The notes below the pieces were generated by a model. It was not told where the DNA came from and did no database searches. It saw only the letters and a program-made list of their open reading frames with translations. A stretch of 64,000 nucleotides of DNA from Glutinoglossum americanum (taxonomy: Eukaryota > Ascomycota > Geoglossomycetes > Geoglossales > Geoglossaceae), in contig JAGHQL010000066.1 in assembly GCA_020080175.1 (NCBI GenBank), positions 1-64,000 on the forward strand. The letters run 5' to 3'. The position numbers were made by a program, and so were the translations under genes. The stretch's first letter is position 1; every line of letters starts with the position of its first letter. Shown piece after piece: positions 45,105 through 57,219 of the stretch.

Positions 45105-46483
45105 ATGGCAGTGACTCTTGGCCTAGATCCTGGTGGTTCTGAAGATGTTGGCGATGGGTCTCGCAAGAAGCCGAAGACGACAAATGCTGCAACCGGCTTC
45201 TCCGCCGCCAGCGTCAGGGCCGGAAGTGCACAACTTATTGCTTTCTACTTTAGAGCACCAGTGAAAGCGTTCTTCCGGACTCGTGTGGAGTGAGTACGCA
45301 AACGCTTATGCGCCTATTAGACTAATACTTATACTTGCTTAGTTACATGGTAGTCCCCAATTAATCATTTCCGTACAAACCGATTGCGAAACTGAAAAGT
45401 TCAACTAGGCATATGCCAGAGCTATAAATCCTCGGGTTCAGGCGAATGACTCGTGGTCATGGAGAGTCACCACGCCTGGATTACTGGCTCACGCTGTGAA
45501 AACCCATGGATGGGGCTTTATTCCGAATCAGGTTCTTCCGCCACTAATAGCGAACATAGGGTCAGCAATATGATGCCTCAAATATTGCAAAAGGGAATTA
45601 TATCATTAACAACTACTGTAGTGTTGGTGCAATCCTCTATACATCATATCTCCAGTTTCTCGGGGCCCTACACGAGCCCGCATCACATTCCACAAAACGA
45701 ATATATCCCCCTCCCTCACTTTTTACCACTTTTCCTGCTGGGTTTGCAGCTGGCACCGTTCAGTCTGTCGTTGCTACGCCTCTCGATGCGCTCCAGATGA
45801 GGTTCAAAGTGAGTGATATGCTCGAAGGACAATACAAGACCATGTGGGCATACGGAAAGCACAAACTTCGTGATATTGGTCTCCGTGGCGTATTTGCCGG
45901 CTGGGCTCTTAGCTTTTCAAAGGAGTCCCTGGGCTACGGGTTTTTTTTCGCTACTTTCGAATACGTCAAACAGCAGTCCTACCTCTCTTTCATCGCCCGT
46001 TACTACGGATCCTATGACCCTCTTTTCCACCCTCACCCATTGCGTCCAACCTCTGACAGAGACTCAAAACCGGTTATCAAGCCGCACTATGCTCTTGAAC
46101 CTACATTCCTCTTGCTCGCAGGAATAGCAGCCTCCGTAACCCAACAAGCAATTCAAGCCCCATTAAACCTAATACAAAATAACCACTACCAGGGCCTGGA
46201 GTCCCTAGACTACAAGTCCCATCATGACCCTAGCGCCTCGAGGGTCATAGCGAAGAGTTATTATCACGCATACAGAAAGACATTCGAGCAATGCCAGCGA
46301 CAAGCAAAGATGGCGGGGGGGTGGAGGAGGTGGCTGTATAGGGGCTTCATCCTCAACACTATGAAACAAGTCCCGAGCACAAGCGCAGGATTAATTGTAT
46401 TTGAGTTGGTGAGAAGAAAGTACGGGAGCCAGGCGGAGGCAGTGAGGATAGAGAAAGATGGCTATAACATACTCCTGTCATAG
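45105..46483 (+). CDS. Mitochondrial carrier family protein, fungal-specific type
   Basis: Four exons (45105-45289, 45343-45349, 45409-45560, 45622-46483) give 401 residues. The second exon is only 7 nt (TTACATG) and rebuilds RTRVD-YM-AYARAINPR in exact phase. Carrier features are PAGFAAGTVQSVVATPLDALQMRF, which contains the PxDxxxxR-like signature of a repeat, then GLRGVFAGWALSFSKESLGYGFFFATFEYVK, LAGIAASVTQQAIQAPLNLIQ and WRRWLYRGFILNTMKQVPSTSAGLIVFELVRRKY. These are degenerate for the canonical PX[DE]XX[KR] in two of three repeats. This group is a divergent inner-membrane carrier family of fungi without known substrate. The C-terminal YKNH-type loops are hydrophilic. Start 45105 gives MAVTLGLDPGG; an upstream ATG remains possible. 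Confidence 0.87.
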
Positions 46484-47104
46484 GTTTCGCAACTCTTTGT
46501 CACAATTTTCTTTTTCCGGAGGCGTCTCCCGTTACATCGGCGGAGTGGTGGGCGTTCTATAGAAACTCTGGGTTTACACCCCCATCTTTATCCTGCTACA
46601 TAGGTAAATAGATGTTCCCTGCCCTGTCTTAGTAACATATCAAGTTTACCCCCAAATCCCGCAGCTAGCTATTCGAGATAATCTTTCATATTCATCGAGC
46701 GCCCTCAAGGTCTGAAGGATTTTCTTTAAAGCGGCGGGAGTGTGACTGGTCGATCCTTCCGCATTTCAGAGGTCAGAACGTCAAATGATCGCTCTTTCCT
46801 TGGGTTCTACCTACAGTTATAGAGGCATCGCTAAGCAAGAAATATGGAGGCTATACTACATGGTCTATTTGCAAAGCATGACTAAATCGGGCGAGATATT
46901 TCCTCTTTCGCCCGTCATACTTAAATAGGAAGGGTTTTCCCTCCTATCCTCAGTAACGGCTGGAATCTCGGAACATAGGCTGACTTCCCCTTGAAGTCGC
47001 AAAGGCGATGTCTTTTGTTGTATTCTATGTAAAGGCTTGGAGGTATCTTTATGCTGGGGTATACTATGATGCCAAAAAGACCCAGACAGATAAGTGAGGC
47101 TAAA
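46484..47104. other. Convergent 3' spacer
   Basis: 621 bases between the carrier gene and the RING gene, holding both 3' ends. No gene is visible. Confidence 0.5.
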
Positions 47105-49457
47105 TCAGGCCCCTCGGCGAGCATTTGTGCTCATGAGGGTAATCTTCTTGGCCTTGGCTTTTTTCTTTTTTCCTGTGCCATGTATGCTTACCCCAGAACT
47201 TGCTTCTGCGACAGCCGCTGGCATCACCCTGTCCTCTTGGAAATCATTCTCCCACCCTTGCAGCCAACCGTCATGGTCGGATGCATCTTGGTCGTGGCGA
47301 GGAGGTTCTGGAGCGGTGGAAGCTCCCGGCATAACTGCAGCAGTACCCCACACTGTACGAGGGCCGGCTGGGCTTGTTGGTGGGGAAGCTAGGGATGCAA
47401 ATGCCGATCCTCTCTGGACCCTTAACGGAGATGCTGAACTGCTAGTGTCTGGAGAGGAAGCATGAATAGCGTCAGGCGGAGCCAGGGGGTGAAATTCCTC
47501 TTCCATGAAACTCTCGCGCTCAATGCTCGGGCGTTTTCGCCGTGCGGCTGCCCATCTCTTCTCTTCTTCGTCCTTCTCTGCCCGGAGACGTTCCTTTTCC
47601 TCTCGTACTTCTTTGTCCTTATTCCGTTTTCTTCTCCTCTCTATTTCTGGTTGAAATAGTTCCAAAACCTCAGGGGAGACGACGTCGGTCCAATCGCATT
47701 CTAAAAAGCAGACTTCACAGCCATATGGCAGATGGCTAAGATACTTTGCTCGTTTTCGGAGGTCCTGATCGATAATATGTCCGGTGGATATATGTTCCAC
47801 TCGAGGGAGAATAGTGGCTGGAAACAACATATAATCTCCAAATGCGGATTTGAGTATTCGGATGTCAAGGGGTGAGAGGTAATAATGAACTAGTGCCTGG
47901 TAGAAAAGGTAAGGAGACTCGTGGTTTTGGTTATTAGCTCCTTCTGCTCGACTTCTCGTTTGCGCTAGGGATGAAGCAAGCGCATTCATGGGTGGGCGTT
48001 GCCTTGTAGAAGATTCCACTTGAATAGATACCGAAGAACTCGTCGGAATTCGGTTGAGAGGTGTAGAGGCGCCACCCGACGAGCCACTTTGTCCTGATTT
48101 AGCGGCATGTTGGATTGAATACATCTCGGGCACTTCCTGGTCATCCCCATGAAACTTAATTGGTTCCCTCTTTGGTCTTTCGGCAGTTGCGGTAGGCTGT
48201 CTCTGAGGACTCGGGGGGTTACCGATTCCCTTGATATTCTCTTGCGCTTCCCTGATTAATTTGACGGCCTTCCTTGTCCATTCTGCCTCTTCCCCAAACA
48301 TGAGCTCATCTTCGCGTTCTTGCCTCTCGAGTTCTAGGATTTCTAAATCATATTGAGTCTGCAGGTAGTCTTCCGTTCCTTTCATAACCCTAGCGTAGTC
48401 TGTCACTTCAGCAGCAAAATGCCAGGGAATGTCTTCAGTCCTAGAGAGGGAGTCGGCACCATCCCTAGGCAAAGCTAACGTGCTCCCTGGTTGCCGCATC
48501 ATAAGTCTGAGGACGATATCTCCACCTTCCCGAGGGGGTTCCCCTTCCTGACCAGTAAACCATCTAACAGGGCGAGATTCTGAAATATAGACACTATCCC
48601 AGCATATCGGGCACTTTTTCCAGCGAGATTTCTTCTCGGGTTGAGGTTGCGTAGCATCAGTTGAATGCATATAACGTATCAAACAAGGAAGACAAAATAT
48701 ATGCCCACATTGGGCCATGCGTGGAGCTACCGGCGTGGATAAGCATATTGGGCAGGAAGAGCACTGTGTTCGTGCCGATGCAAGAATCTGAAGGACCAAG
48801 TTCCAGTCCAAATGAATGTCGGCATGAGTAATCTGGGCACTATAATCGCCTCTAGGATCCACGATAAATCGATAGTTCGCATTAACGTATCTATCAAACA
48901 GCTTAATGCAACCCCAATAAACCATATACGGTTCGGTTTTACCTTGCCTTGTCTATCGCATGGTAGCCCGATCCTAGGCCCCATGCCGCGGTCCGTCGAC
49001 TCCCATGCCCATAATGGCCACGATGAGTGTTTTGTGGTCGAGGGGGCAACGAGAAATTCATCAAATGTGTGATCGAAGTCTGGCCTTTCCGGCTGTTTGC
49101 AGATCTCATGACAGCCTGCTAGATGATTAATTCATAGGCTGGTCTTCAGTTGTGTATGCCCAAAGTATTGGGAGATAAGCTTACGGATTCCGCCATGGCA
49201 TCCTCATCGGCAAGCCTTGGCTTCCGTTGATTCTTATGGGGCTTCCTAGAGGACTGGTTGTTTCTTGGAGACGATAAGGAGCTTCGATTAGCAGACCCCG
49301 CACCAATGCTTCGTGATCCACCACTTCGGCGTTGTGCGGGATAATGGCTTTCGGATCCAGCAATAGAGCTAGATTGGGACTGTGGAGCGGACGATGTTTG
49401 AGCTGGACTGTTGTTCACAGATTTGATCGTGGCAAGAGGCGATGATGAGCTCGACAT
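47105..49457 (-). CDS. RING finger E3 ligase, RNF10/Mag2 type
   Basis: Homologue of animal RNF10 and yeast Mag2, E3 ligases that mono-ubiquitinate 40S ribosomal proteins (uS3/uS5) during ribosome quality control. Three exons (49457-49185, 49079-48943, 48890-47105) give 731 residues. Exon 1 is Ser-rich and basic. Exon 2 reads THLMNFSLPPRPQNTHRGHYGHGSRR, and the junction DKAR|YVNANYRFIVDPRGDYSAQ is the conserved run-in to the RING. The C3HC4 RING (about residues 177-235) has CPICLSTPVAPRMAQCGHIFC, LPCLIRYM and CPICWDSVY. A long region with coiled-coil character and the LSPLDIRILKSAFGDY and HLPYGCEVCFLECDWTD motifs follows, as in RNF10. It ends in a Lys-rich tail. Its divergent neighbour is a USP10-type deubiquitinase, the known antagonist of RNF10. 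Confidence 0.92.
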
Positions 49458-50184
49458 GACGATGACTCTCAAACGCGGGGATGGACTTCGAGGGGCCCAA
49501 TCGAAGAATGAACCAGCACAACAACCTGAGGCAGAGCAACAGAGGCGGCTATAGCAAACGGCAATGCCAACAGCTGTATTGTTCCTTTAACAGTAGTAGC
49601 TGCAGTTTTATAAAAGACCCCTAAGGGGCCTGAGATTCATGAGCCGTGAAGCTAGGATAAGCTTTGACTCTTGTCATGCGAGGCAGCTTACATAAGCAGA
49701 GCAGATGAGATGCATGTACCAATGACCATTTAAGAAACGAAAGGAACAATAATACTCCACAGTAACAAGCAATATTGGTGACAACAAAAGGGACTAGGAC
49801 ACCAAGAAATAGCCCACTCTGTACAAGCGGCTAAAGCCAACCAGCGGAATTAAAAGAGTTGTGGTTACGATACTTCTCATTTGACAAATACGTTCTTCAT
49901 CGCTTGTCATAAACCTTGTCGCGGGTATTTTTTACTTTCCCTTCGCTTCGGTGAAGGGACGGCAGGCAGAACCATCGACAACCATCGAAACAATCCAGCA
50001 TCATCTACCGCACGCCGCGTATATTTCAACCACCCGCGCCAATCTCTACTTCTTTTGATTTACTCATCCCACTGATCTAAGAGCCACCGATTTCAAGTTT
50101 ATTTTCGGGTGCCAGCGCGACTGCAAGATAAACTCCGGATCGCCTCTCACAGCGTGAAGTTGTTCACGGCTGCGTCCAGTCAGC
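49458..50184. promoter_or_regulatory. Divergent region between the RNF10-type and USP10-type genes
   Basis: The 727-base spacer lies between two divergent starts and must hold both promoters. The right part (49950-50090) is C-rich with CAACCATCG repeated twice at about 49973 and 49981. No gene is visible. Confidence 0.5.
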
Positions 50185-53064
50185 ATGATCAACCCTCATC
50201 TGCCGGCGGTGCCTCAGGCGCCGCCGGCTATACCACATCACCCCAGACAAAGACGACAAAATGATCAGCTGTACAGACCAATTGGACCAGATAACGCAAC
50301 TGTACATCCTTTCCAAGGCTATGGACCCCTCCCCTCACAGGCTCACCATCGCTCATCACAGGGCTATCAGCCAACGCAGCACTACGCAGGTCCTTACCTA
50401 CCGCAGGTCATACCACCGCACCCTCAACAGCACTACCCCCACCACCAACCTCTGGTGGTATCTTCTTCGTATTCATCGCAACAATCTGGCCATGCATCAC
50501 ATCACTCTCAACCAACTCTACCATCGTCTATACACACACGCTCACATGCAAACGCACCATCTACAGCCTCAACAGCACAGTTTAATTCAAGAGCAACGGC
50601 ACCTGTCAGACGTGAACCCTTCTATCCGCCTGTACGCCGCCACCTTCTTCCTTCCGTCAAGCTTGTACTAACTTCTTGCCAGGTTCCTTGGTTATCCGTC
50701 CCCGAAGAGCCTTTTCCACCTAGAGCTCCCCGGCGGCGACGAAAGCGAAGAGTACCCCAGTCATTTGCGGCACCTTTGGAACTTCCATCATCACAACCAA
50801 GATCACCAAGCCTACAGCCAGATTTGATGCAAGGGTCAGAAGTCACTGACCTTACTGCACGATCTGAATCTGAGACGCCTCCAACATCACAACCCCCCTC
50901 TGAGGCTGATTCTACTCACCCCACAACACCCTCTTCCGCCCTCCCCTCATCATCCCCTGCCGGTATACCCATCACTAGTTCCAGTTCTACTTCGACAAGA
51001 ACGATCCTGACCGCCATTCCTCTTGCCCCTGCTGTGCCCCATCTCCCAGCCCTTCCAAAGCAGGTCCCTCGAGAGCCAGTACCAGCTGTCGCTGTCGCCC
51101 CACCAAAGATGCCGGACCCCCCGTCTGAGCCAGCAGCCGCTCAGGCCTGTCACCCAAGCTCCAGCTCAGCCGAACCCAGCACGACTTCATCAACTCCGGA
51201 CCAGACACCAAATCCAGCATCTCCGCCTCCGAAACCAACACCCAAGTCATGGGCTGATCTCGTGAGAGCAAATACCGCAAAGGCGACTACAACTGGAGCC
51301 TCAGGAACAAGAAATGACCTTACTAAAACTAACGGCTTTGATATCCCAAGGGCTAATTCACTAGCTGACGTGCTAAGCTCATTCAGCGTTGATGGGGATA
51401 ACGAAGGAGAATCCAAGGTTTCTTTCTTAGAGCCCAGGGGCCTTGTAAACACCGGAAACATGTGCTATATGAACTCCGTAAGCTCCATCCCTCAACAGTC
51501 CTATCGGTGAGCCTTGAACATACTCCCCTACTGGTTTCTGACAAGACCTGGCAGGTTTTGCAAATCCTGGTATTTTGTGTTCCCTTATATGGGTTTCTTG
51601 ATCGCGTTGGCAAACGTGCCGCGCATAGTTTCAAAAGCGATACTCCCTTGATTGATGCCATGTAAGTATTACTCAGCGTTCACCCTGTTCTACTTCATCT
51701 TTACTAAATGCCCTTCTATTGTGTAGGATTATGTTCATGCGAGAGTTCCCTGTGATAGACTCCGCTGTATCTGTCGAACAGCTGAAGATGCGCTTGAAGG
51801 ACAATGAACTCGAACAATTCGGTGAAGCATTTATTCCAGAATATGTGTATAACGCTATTCGGCACCTGCCCCGTTTTTCCTCACTACAGGTGAGCTTCCT
51901 TTCTTCAACGTGTCAACATTGTGCTGATGATTGTAGCGTGGCCATCAACAAGATGCTGAGGAGTTTTTGGGTTTCCTGTTGGGGGGTCTGCACGACGAGT
52001 GTGTGCAGGTCATGAGAAATTCTAGCCCCCCCAATTCATTGTCTACTTCAATGTCTCCAGCTAGTAATCCTGCACCAACCAACGGACATTTCTCTGAGGC
52101 ACCCGTCATAACTGTGGAGGACGCGAATGGAGGATGGCTTGAAGTAGGACCAAAACAAAAGACCACCGTAACGCGCTCATCCGGTACAATCACGACCGAA
52201 TCACCTATCACGAAAATTTTTGGAGGAAAACTCCTCTCCGAATTGCGAGTACCTGGACTGAAGAGTTCGGTGACATTAGAGCCTTATCAGCCACTGCAAC
52301 TCGACATACAGTCCCCACAGGTCAATAACATCACCGATGCTCTTAAGAATCTAACTCGCTCAGAGATTTTGCATGGTGATTTCAACTCCCCTCGGGGCCC
52401 AGGCACCACCGCCATGAAACAGGTTTTTATTGAAACGCTACCACCGGTCCTTATTCTTCATCTAAAGCGTTTTCAGTATAACAATACGGGCGGGACACAG
52501 AAAATCTGGAAGAAGGTGGGTTATCCCCTGGAGCTTGAGATTCCAAAGGAGGCCTTCCCTCCACGCAAACGTGGACTGTCTGCACAAGGCCGGCTACCAA
52601 AATATCAGTTGATTGGCGTTGTGTATCATCATGGAAAAAATGCAAGCGGCGGACACTATACGGTCGACGTACGTCGGCAGGATGGTAGAGAATGGATAAG
52701 ACTCGACGACACTTCCATCCGACGCGTTCGGAGCGAGGATATTGTTGAGGGTGGGAGTGAAGAGACCCCTAAGGCATCAGCGGTTTCGCTAGAGAGTCAC
52801 AAAAGAGAAACTTTCGGAAACACCAATACATTCGAACAAATGGGACCTGTGGACGGGAAAGAAGCTGGGGGTGATGAGGGTTGGAGGCAGGTCAATGGCC
52901 AGAGTTCGGGAGCTGCTAGCGGAGGCAAGAAACCTTGGTCTGGTGCCGTGAACGGAAACAGCACTACCACAAGCGATGCAGCAAAAGGAAAGCCCAATGA
53001 GATGTTCTCAGTTAAGGACAACAAAGTGGCCTACTTACTTTTCTATCAGAAAATCAAGACCTAG
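50185..53064 (+). CDS. UBP3: Ubiquitin-specific protease, USP10/Ubp3 type
   Basis: Deubiquitinase of the USP10/Ubp3 family, which in yeast works with Bre5 in ribophagy, stress granules and 40S deubiquitination. Five exons (50185-50631, 50683-51477, 51555-51661, 51727-51889, 51937-53064) give 879 residues. The first intron (51 bp, branch TACTAAC) is stop-free and a multiple of three. Removing it joins FYPP to VPWLSVPEEPFPPRAPRRRRKRR. The first 390 residues are Pro/Ser/Gln-rich. The Cys box GLVNTGNMCYMNS has catalytic Cys410, and QRGHQQDAEEFLGFLL is the second USP motif. FIETLPPVLILHLKRFQYN is followed by the His box YHHGKNASGGHYTVDV with His744 and by WIRLDDTSI with the Asp. It ends KVAYLLFYQKIKT. 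Exon junctions keep phase throughout. It is divergent from its functional antagonist, the RNF10-type gene. Confidence 0.93.
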
Positions 53065-53719
53065 GTCAGTTATTTCATTAATATGTCTGGTTGCGGTGAG
53101 TTCTAGGCAATTCACTCACAAAAGTTTGGTGTGGGATACCTTTGGCCTTGGTCCTCGAAGACGGGAGGCAGGTCAAACACCAGGAGCTGTCGCCAATAGG
53201 GCGATTGATCGGTGATGAAAACCGGTGCTTTTAAATAGCTTCTACGTTTCCCACCACTACGTGTAGCACGTATTTGTAACCCAAGGATGGGAGATGACTC
53301 GTTTGTGAAGATGTTACGACTAGCTCTTCATTCTCCCAAGAGGCCCACTTGTTTCGTGAGGGTCCTTGCAATGTCTGCCATTCTCTGATAGCTTGGGCAG
53401 TCTCTTGCGCATGTAACAGCGGAAACCCCCTAACAGATTTTCATGAATCCCAATAAATTGAGAGAAATTTATACGAGAGCTAGTGATCGCCTGTCTTCCA
53501 AATTCCAGGCTCCATCGCCCGACAAAAGCAGTTAGTACTGCTGAATTAGCACATTTAAAACTCAGCCGCTAGAATACTTTGCTGAGGAAAATGCACAATA
53601 GACGCGACGCCACGTGAGAAACCACGCGACAACAAATTCTTTACACAACACGTCTCCCACCCTTCTTCGCGCTACAATTGTCCTCACCCGAGACTTGGTA
53701 CCCTTCCCTCGTCAGAGAC
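53065..53719. other. Intergenic, no gene seen
   Basis: 655 bases between two plus-strand genes, holding the UBP3 3' region and the ERG4 promoter. A frame at 53614-53937 overlaps the ERG4 start and has no similarity. Confidence 0.5.
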
Positions 53720-55530
53720 ATGAGAGTAACGCGGTCGCAGACTGGGAAAACTCCCAAGTAAGCATATGTGCACCAATTCTCTTTTTAAGCATTAAAATAA
53801 ACAAGACTCACACACGTCAATTTGTCGCTATGTTATTACTCATTGATGCTGATGCGATCTCACAGAAAGCCGGAATACCCTGGATTTGTCGAGACTCCGC
53901 GTGCCCGCCAACCGCGTCGGCTGCCCACGGACGGTAATGAGGTCTCAAGCAATTCGGAGCCCTCCACTCCTCCAAATAAGATCAATGTTAAATCAAATGG
54001 TAGAATTGTGGATGGATGGGAAGAAGGCAAGGATCCCAAGGTCGACTACAGCGGTCACTTCGAATTCGGCGGCTCGTGGGGAGTCAGTGCGATGATGATT
54101 GGATTCCCTCTCCTAATGTGGTATATGTGGGCTGGTGCGACATACTATGATGGCCATCTCCCTCTCCCAGAGGAGGGGCAGGATTTGCTGGAATTCGCAA
54201 AGCATCTCTACAATTTATGCTATAGAGGTGCCTTCCCAACGCTAAAAGCTTGGACAGTTTACTGGTCCTTTTTCATCTTTGAGGGAGCGTGCTACCTATG
54301 GCTCCCAGGTGTGTATTCCACAGGAAAGCCACTCCCACATGAAGGAGGGAAGTGCTTGACATACTATTGTTCCGGAGTCTGGTCTTTCTACGTGACTATC
54401 GCTGTTACCGCAGCCCTCCACTTTACCGGGCTGTTCCCTCTCTACACTTTGATCGATGAGTTCGGGCCCCTCATGTCAGTCGCGATCTTTACGGGATTTA
54501 TTATATCAATAATCGCATATTTTTCGGCGCTTTATCGCGGGGCACAGCATCGCATGACCGGATATCCAATATATGACTTTTTCATGGGAGCCGAGTTGAA
54601 TCCCAGGATGTTTAAGCTCTTGGACTGCAAAATGTTCTTCGAAGTGAGATTGCCATGGTATATTCTGTTCTTGGTATCCTGCGCGGCGGCTGCCAGACAG
54701 TATGACCAATTTGGCTATGTTTCGGGAGAGATTGGGTTCTTAGTGATGGCTCACTTTTTATACGCGAATGCTTGTTCAAAGGGCGAGGAGTGTATTGTCA
54801 CTACATGGTCCGTAAAAGCGATATTCTCCAGGGGGCGCTTGTGAGCTAACCGCAGATCAGGGATATGTATTACGAGAAATGGGGTTTCATGCTTATCTTC
54901 TGGAATCTCGCTGGAGTACCCCTAAGCTACTGCCACTGCACTATTTATCTAGCCAATCATGCTCCTTCAGTCTATAAATGGCATCGGACATCCCTCACGT
55001 TGCTCTATGTCTCGTACCTATTCGTCTATTGGATCTGGGATACGACCAACAGCCAAAAGAACCGATTCAGGCAGCAGGAACGTGGGACGCTACTTCACAG
55101 AAAAACATTTCCCCAACTCCCATGGCAAACGGTAAAGAACCCGAAGTTTATCAAGACGAAGTGTGGAGATTCTATCCTGGTCGACGGGTGGTGTAAGTTC
55201 CTCGTACTTCCCCAGAACGCAATTTTGTGTGCTGAATATGCCTAAACAGATGGCTACGCTCGGAAGATACATTATACATGCGACCTTTTCTTTGCGTTGA
55301 CTTGGGGCCTAATCACCGGATTCAATAGTCCTTTCCCATGGTTCTACCCCTTATTCTTTGCGGCAATGATAGCCCATAGGGCAATGAGAGATCTTCAGCG
55401 CTGTGAGATAAAATACGGAGAAGATTGGCAAGAGTACAAGCGAAGGGTACCGTATCTGTTTATTCCGGTGAGCTCCGCTGATTCAGAGCACCAACACACG
55501 AGCTAACAATTATGAAAGTATGTTTTCTAG
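53720..55530 (+). CDS. ERG4: Delta(24(24(1)))-sterol reductase Erg4
   Basis: Last enzyme of ergosterol synthesis, an ER membrane protein that reduces the C-24(28) double bond with NADPH. Five exons (53720-53757, 53866-54807, 54861-55192, 55250-55467, 55519-55530) give 513 residues. The start [22 protein letters not shown] is typical. Membrane and core motifs include [82 protein letters not shown] and [51 protein letters not shown] and [21 protein letters not shown] follow. The C-terminus VPYLFIP|YVF is finished by a 12-nt terminal exon after a GCTAAC branch site. The donor of intron 2 is GTCCGT, which is unusual but the only one giving TTW-DMYYEKW. Related ERG24 lacks these exact motifs, so ERG4 is preferred. 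Confidence 0.96.
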
Positions 55531-56020
55531 AGGCATGTATATGCAGGTATTGATGAAGTAGAGAACGAGTGTTGTTTTTGGTCAGTAGACAAGTATATAC
55601 ATCCTGAGAGGTGCTGGATTGTTTCCAACGATTTCACCATCTCACATCTCGCTTATGTAATGTTAGTCTTTTAGAAGAGAAGGCTCATTCGGAGGCGTCG
55701 ATAAACGATGAGGCCTCACTGGTCCCCAAAATCCGGAATTGGCATCCTTTAATCAAAACATCAAACCCCGCTGTGCTGAGGACTGGAGGCACAGATCCCA
55801 GCCCGCACGGCAACTGAACCTATATTCGACATCTATCTACAGTGAGAGTAAATAATTTAAAATGCCCTAGAGCCGGTCTAGTTTCATATGAGCTTCTAAG
55901 TTGGTGTGTTTGCACCGTTTGCGCAACGAATTTCATTATCGATGAGATAGGATGAATCAATCCCCTTCATACAACAATATTCCATTTTAATTAGCTAAGC
56001 ATTCCACACACATCGCCAAT
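55531..56020. other. Intergenic, no gene seen
   Basis: 490 bases between two plus-strand genes, with a short frame of no similarity at 55611-55817. It presumably holds the ERG4 3' region and the promoter of the hydrolase gene. Confidence 0.5.
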
Positions 56021-57219
56021 ATGCTCATCAACGAATATCACATCGATGTCAACACTAAAGAGTCCGAGAGCAAGAGTTCCATGCGTATTTCACCAATTTC
56101 AATCCCACCTATGATGTCACCGTCCCGAAACTGAAACGAAACGTCTAAAAGGCATCTTCATCTTCCACCCCACCATCCCCGGCTACCCTCATGCGCAATT
56201 CCCAGGCGTTGTAGTTTTCAGTGAGATATACCAAGGTCGGTTATCAGTTCCACCAGTAGATCCTGCCATGACCAGCCACCGGAGGTTATCCTAATATATC
56301 GAGACAGTTACGGGCCCCGTGCAACGCTTCGCGAGGAGTATTGCAGGGCAGGGATACATCGCCGCAGCACCGAGTTCATATCACGAATTTGTGGGGCCGG
56401 AGCCGTTGACTTATGATGGGCCGGGGACAGATGTAGGGAATGCTTATAAGGTGCAGAAAGTTAGTTTCGCCCCTCATGGCTTCGTTCACGGCTTCTTGCG
56501 TCTGATCGTTGGTACCTATCTCGGATAGAAACTTGCTGCATATGACGAAGACGCTCGCCTCTCCGTCGACGCCCTTCTTGCACTGCCCACTTGTAATGGC
56601 AGGATCGGTGCTACGGGTATGTGTCTTGGTGGCCACCTCGCATACCGAGCTGCGCTGGATCCGAGAGTGAAGGCTGCGGTCTGTTATTTTGCTACGGATA
56701 TCCATTCGCGGAGCCTAGGGAAGGGGGAGAATGATGACAGTTTAGAAAGAACTGGGGAAATTAAGGGAGAGCTGGCAATGGTGGGCCATTCACCTCGGAA
56801 ATACTGAGCTTTTAAATCACCGCGAGGTATATTTGTGGGGGATCAGACGGCATGATGCTAATTTATTTGCGAATTGCGAAATAGATCTTTGGCAAATCGG
56901 ACAACCACGTACCGCCAGAAGGTAGAGACTTGATTAGGAAGACGCTACATGAAAAGGGGGTGATTTTCAGCTTCTACGAAGTAGCCTGGGCTCAGCGTAA
57001 GTTATTATTTCACCACACGACTACCGACATAAGTGCAAAATAGGGCGCTAAGGCATGACTATAGACGCTTTTATCAGGGATGAATTAAGCAAAGGAAGAT
57101 ATGACCCCGCCATCTCCAAGATCTGCTTTGAAATGCTCCTCGAGCTTTTTGGACGGACTCTAAAGGTTGACCTTGGAGAGAGAGTTTCAGGTGATCAGAA
57201 GGTGGAGGATGCATGTTAA
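56021..57219 (+). CDS. Dienelactone hydrolase family protein
   Basis: An alpha/beta-hydrolase of the dienelactone hydrolase family, 272 residues from six exons: 56021-56084, 56152-56235, 56308-56459, 56529-56780, 56885-56996 and 57065-57219. In raw frames the gene looks broken, but each interruption falls in an intron with GT/AG ends and the spliced phase is exact. Motifs are MRIFIFHPTIPGYPHAQFP, GVVVFSEIYQVTGPVQRF, GYIAAAPSSYHEFVGPEPL and TCNGRIGATGMCLGGHLAYR with nucleophile Cys132. KSDNHVPPEGRDLIRKTL has Asp190, and EVAWAQHAFIRDE has His222, whose codon is split by intron 5. The Cys-Asp-His triad is complete. The physiological substrate of the fungal cytosolic members is generally unknown. 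It is followed by a relic-like stretch and the convergent VID28 gene. Confidence 0.87.

Noticed and set aside
56021-57219. Dienelactone hydrolase locus as a pseudogene
   Set aside because: All interruptions coincide with GT-AG introns and the spliced phase is exact with an intact catalytic triad.
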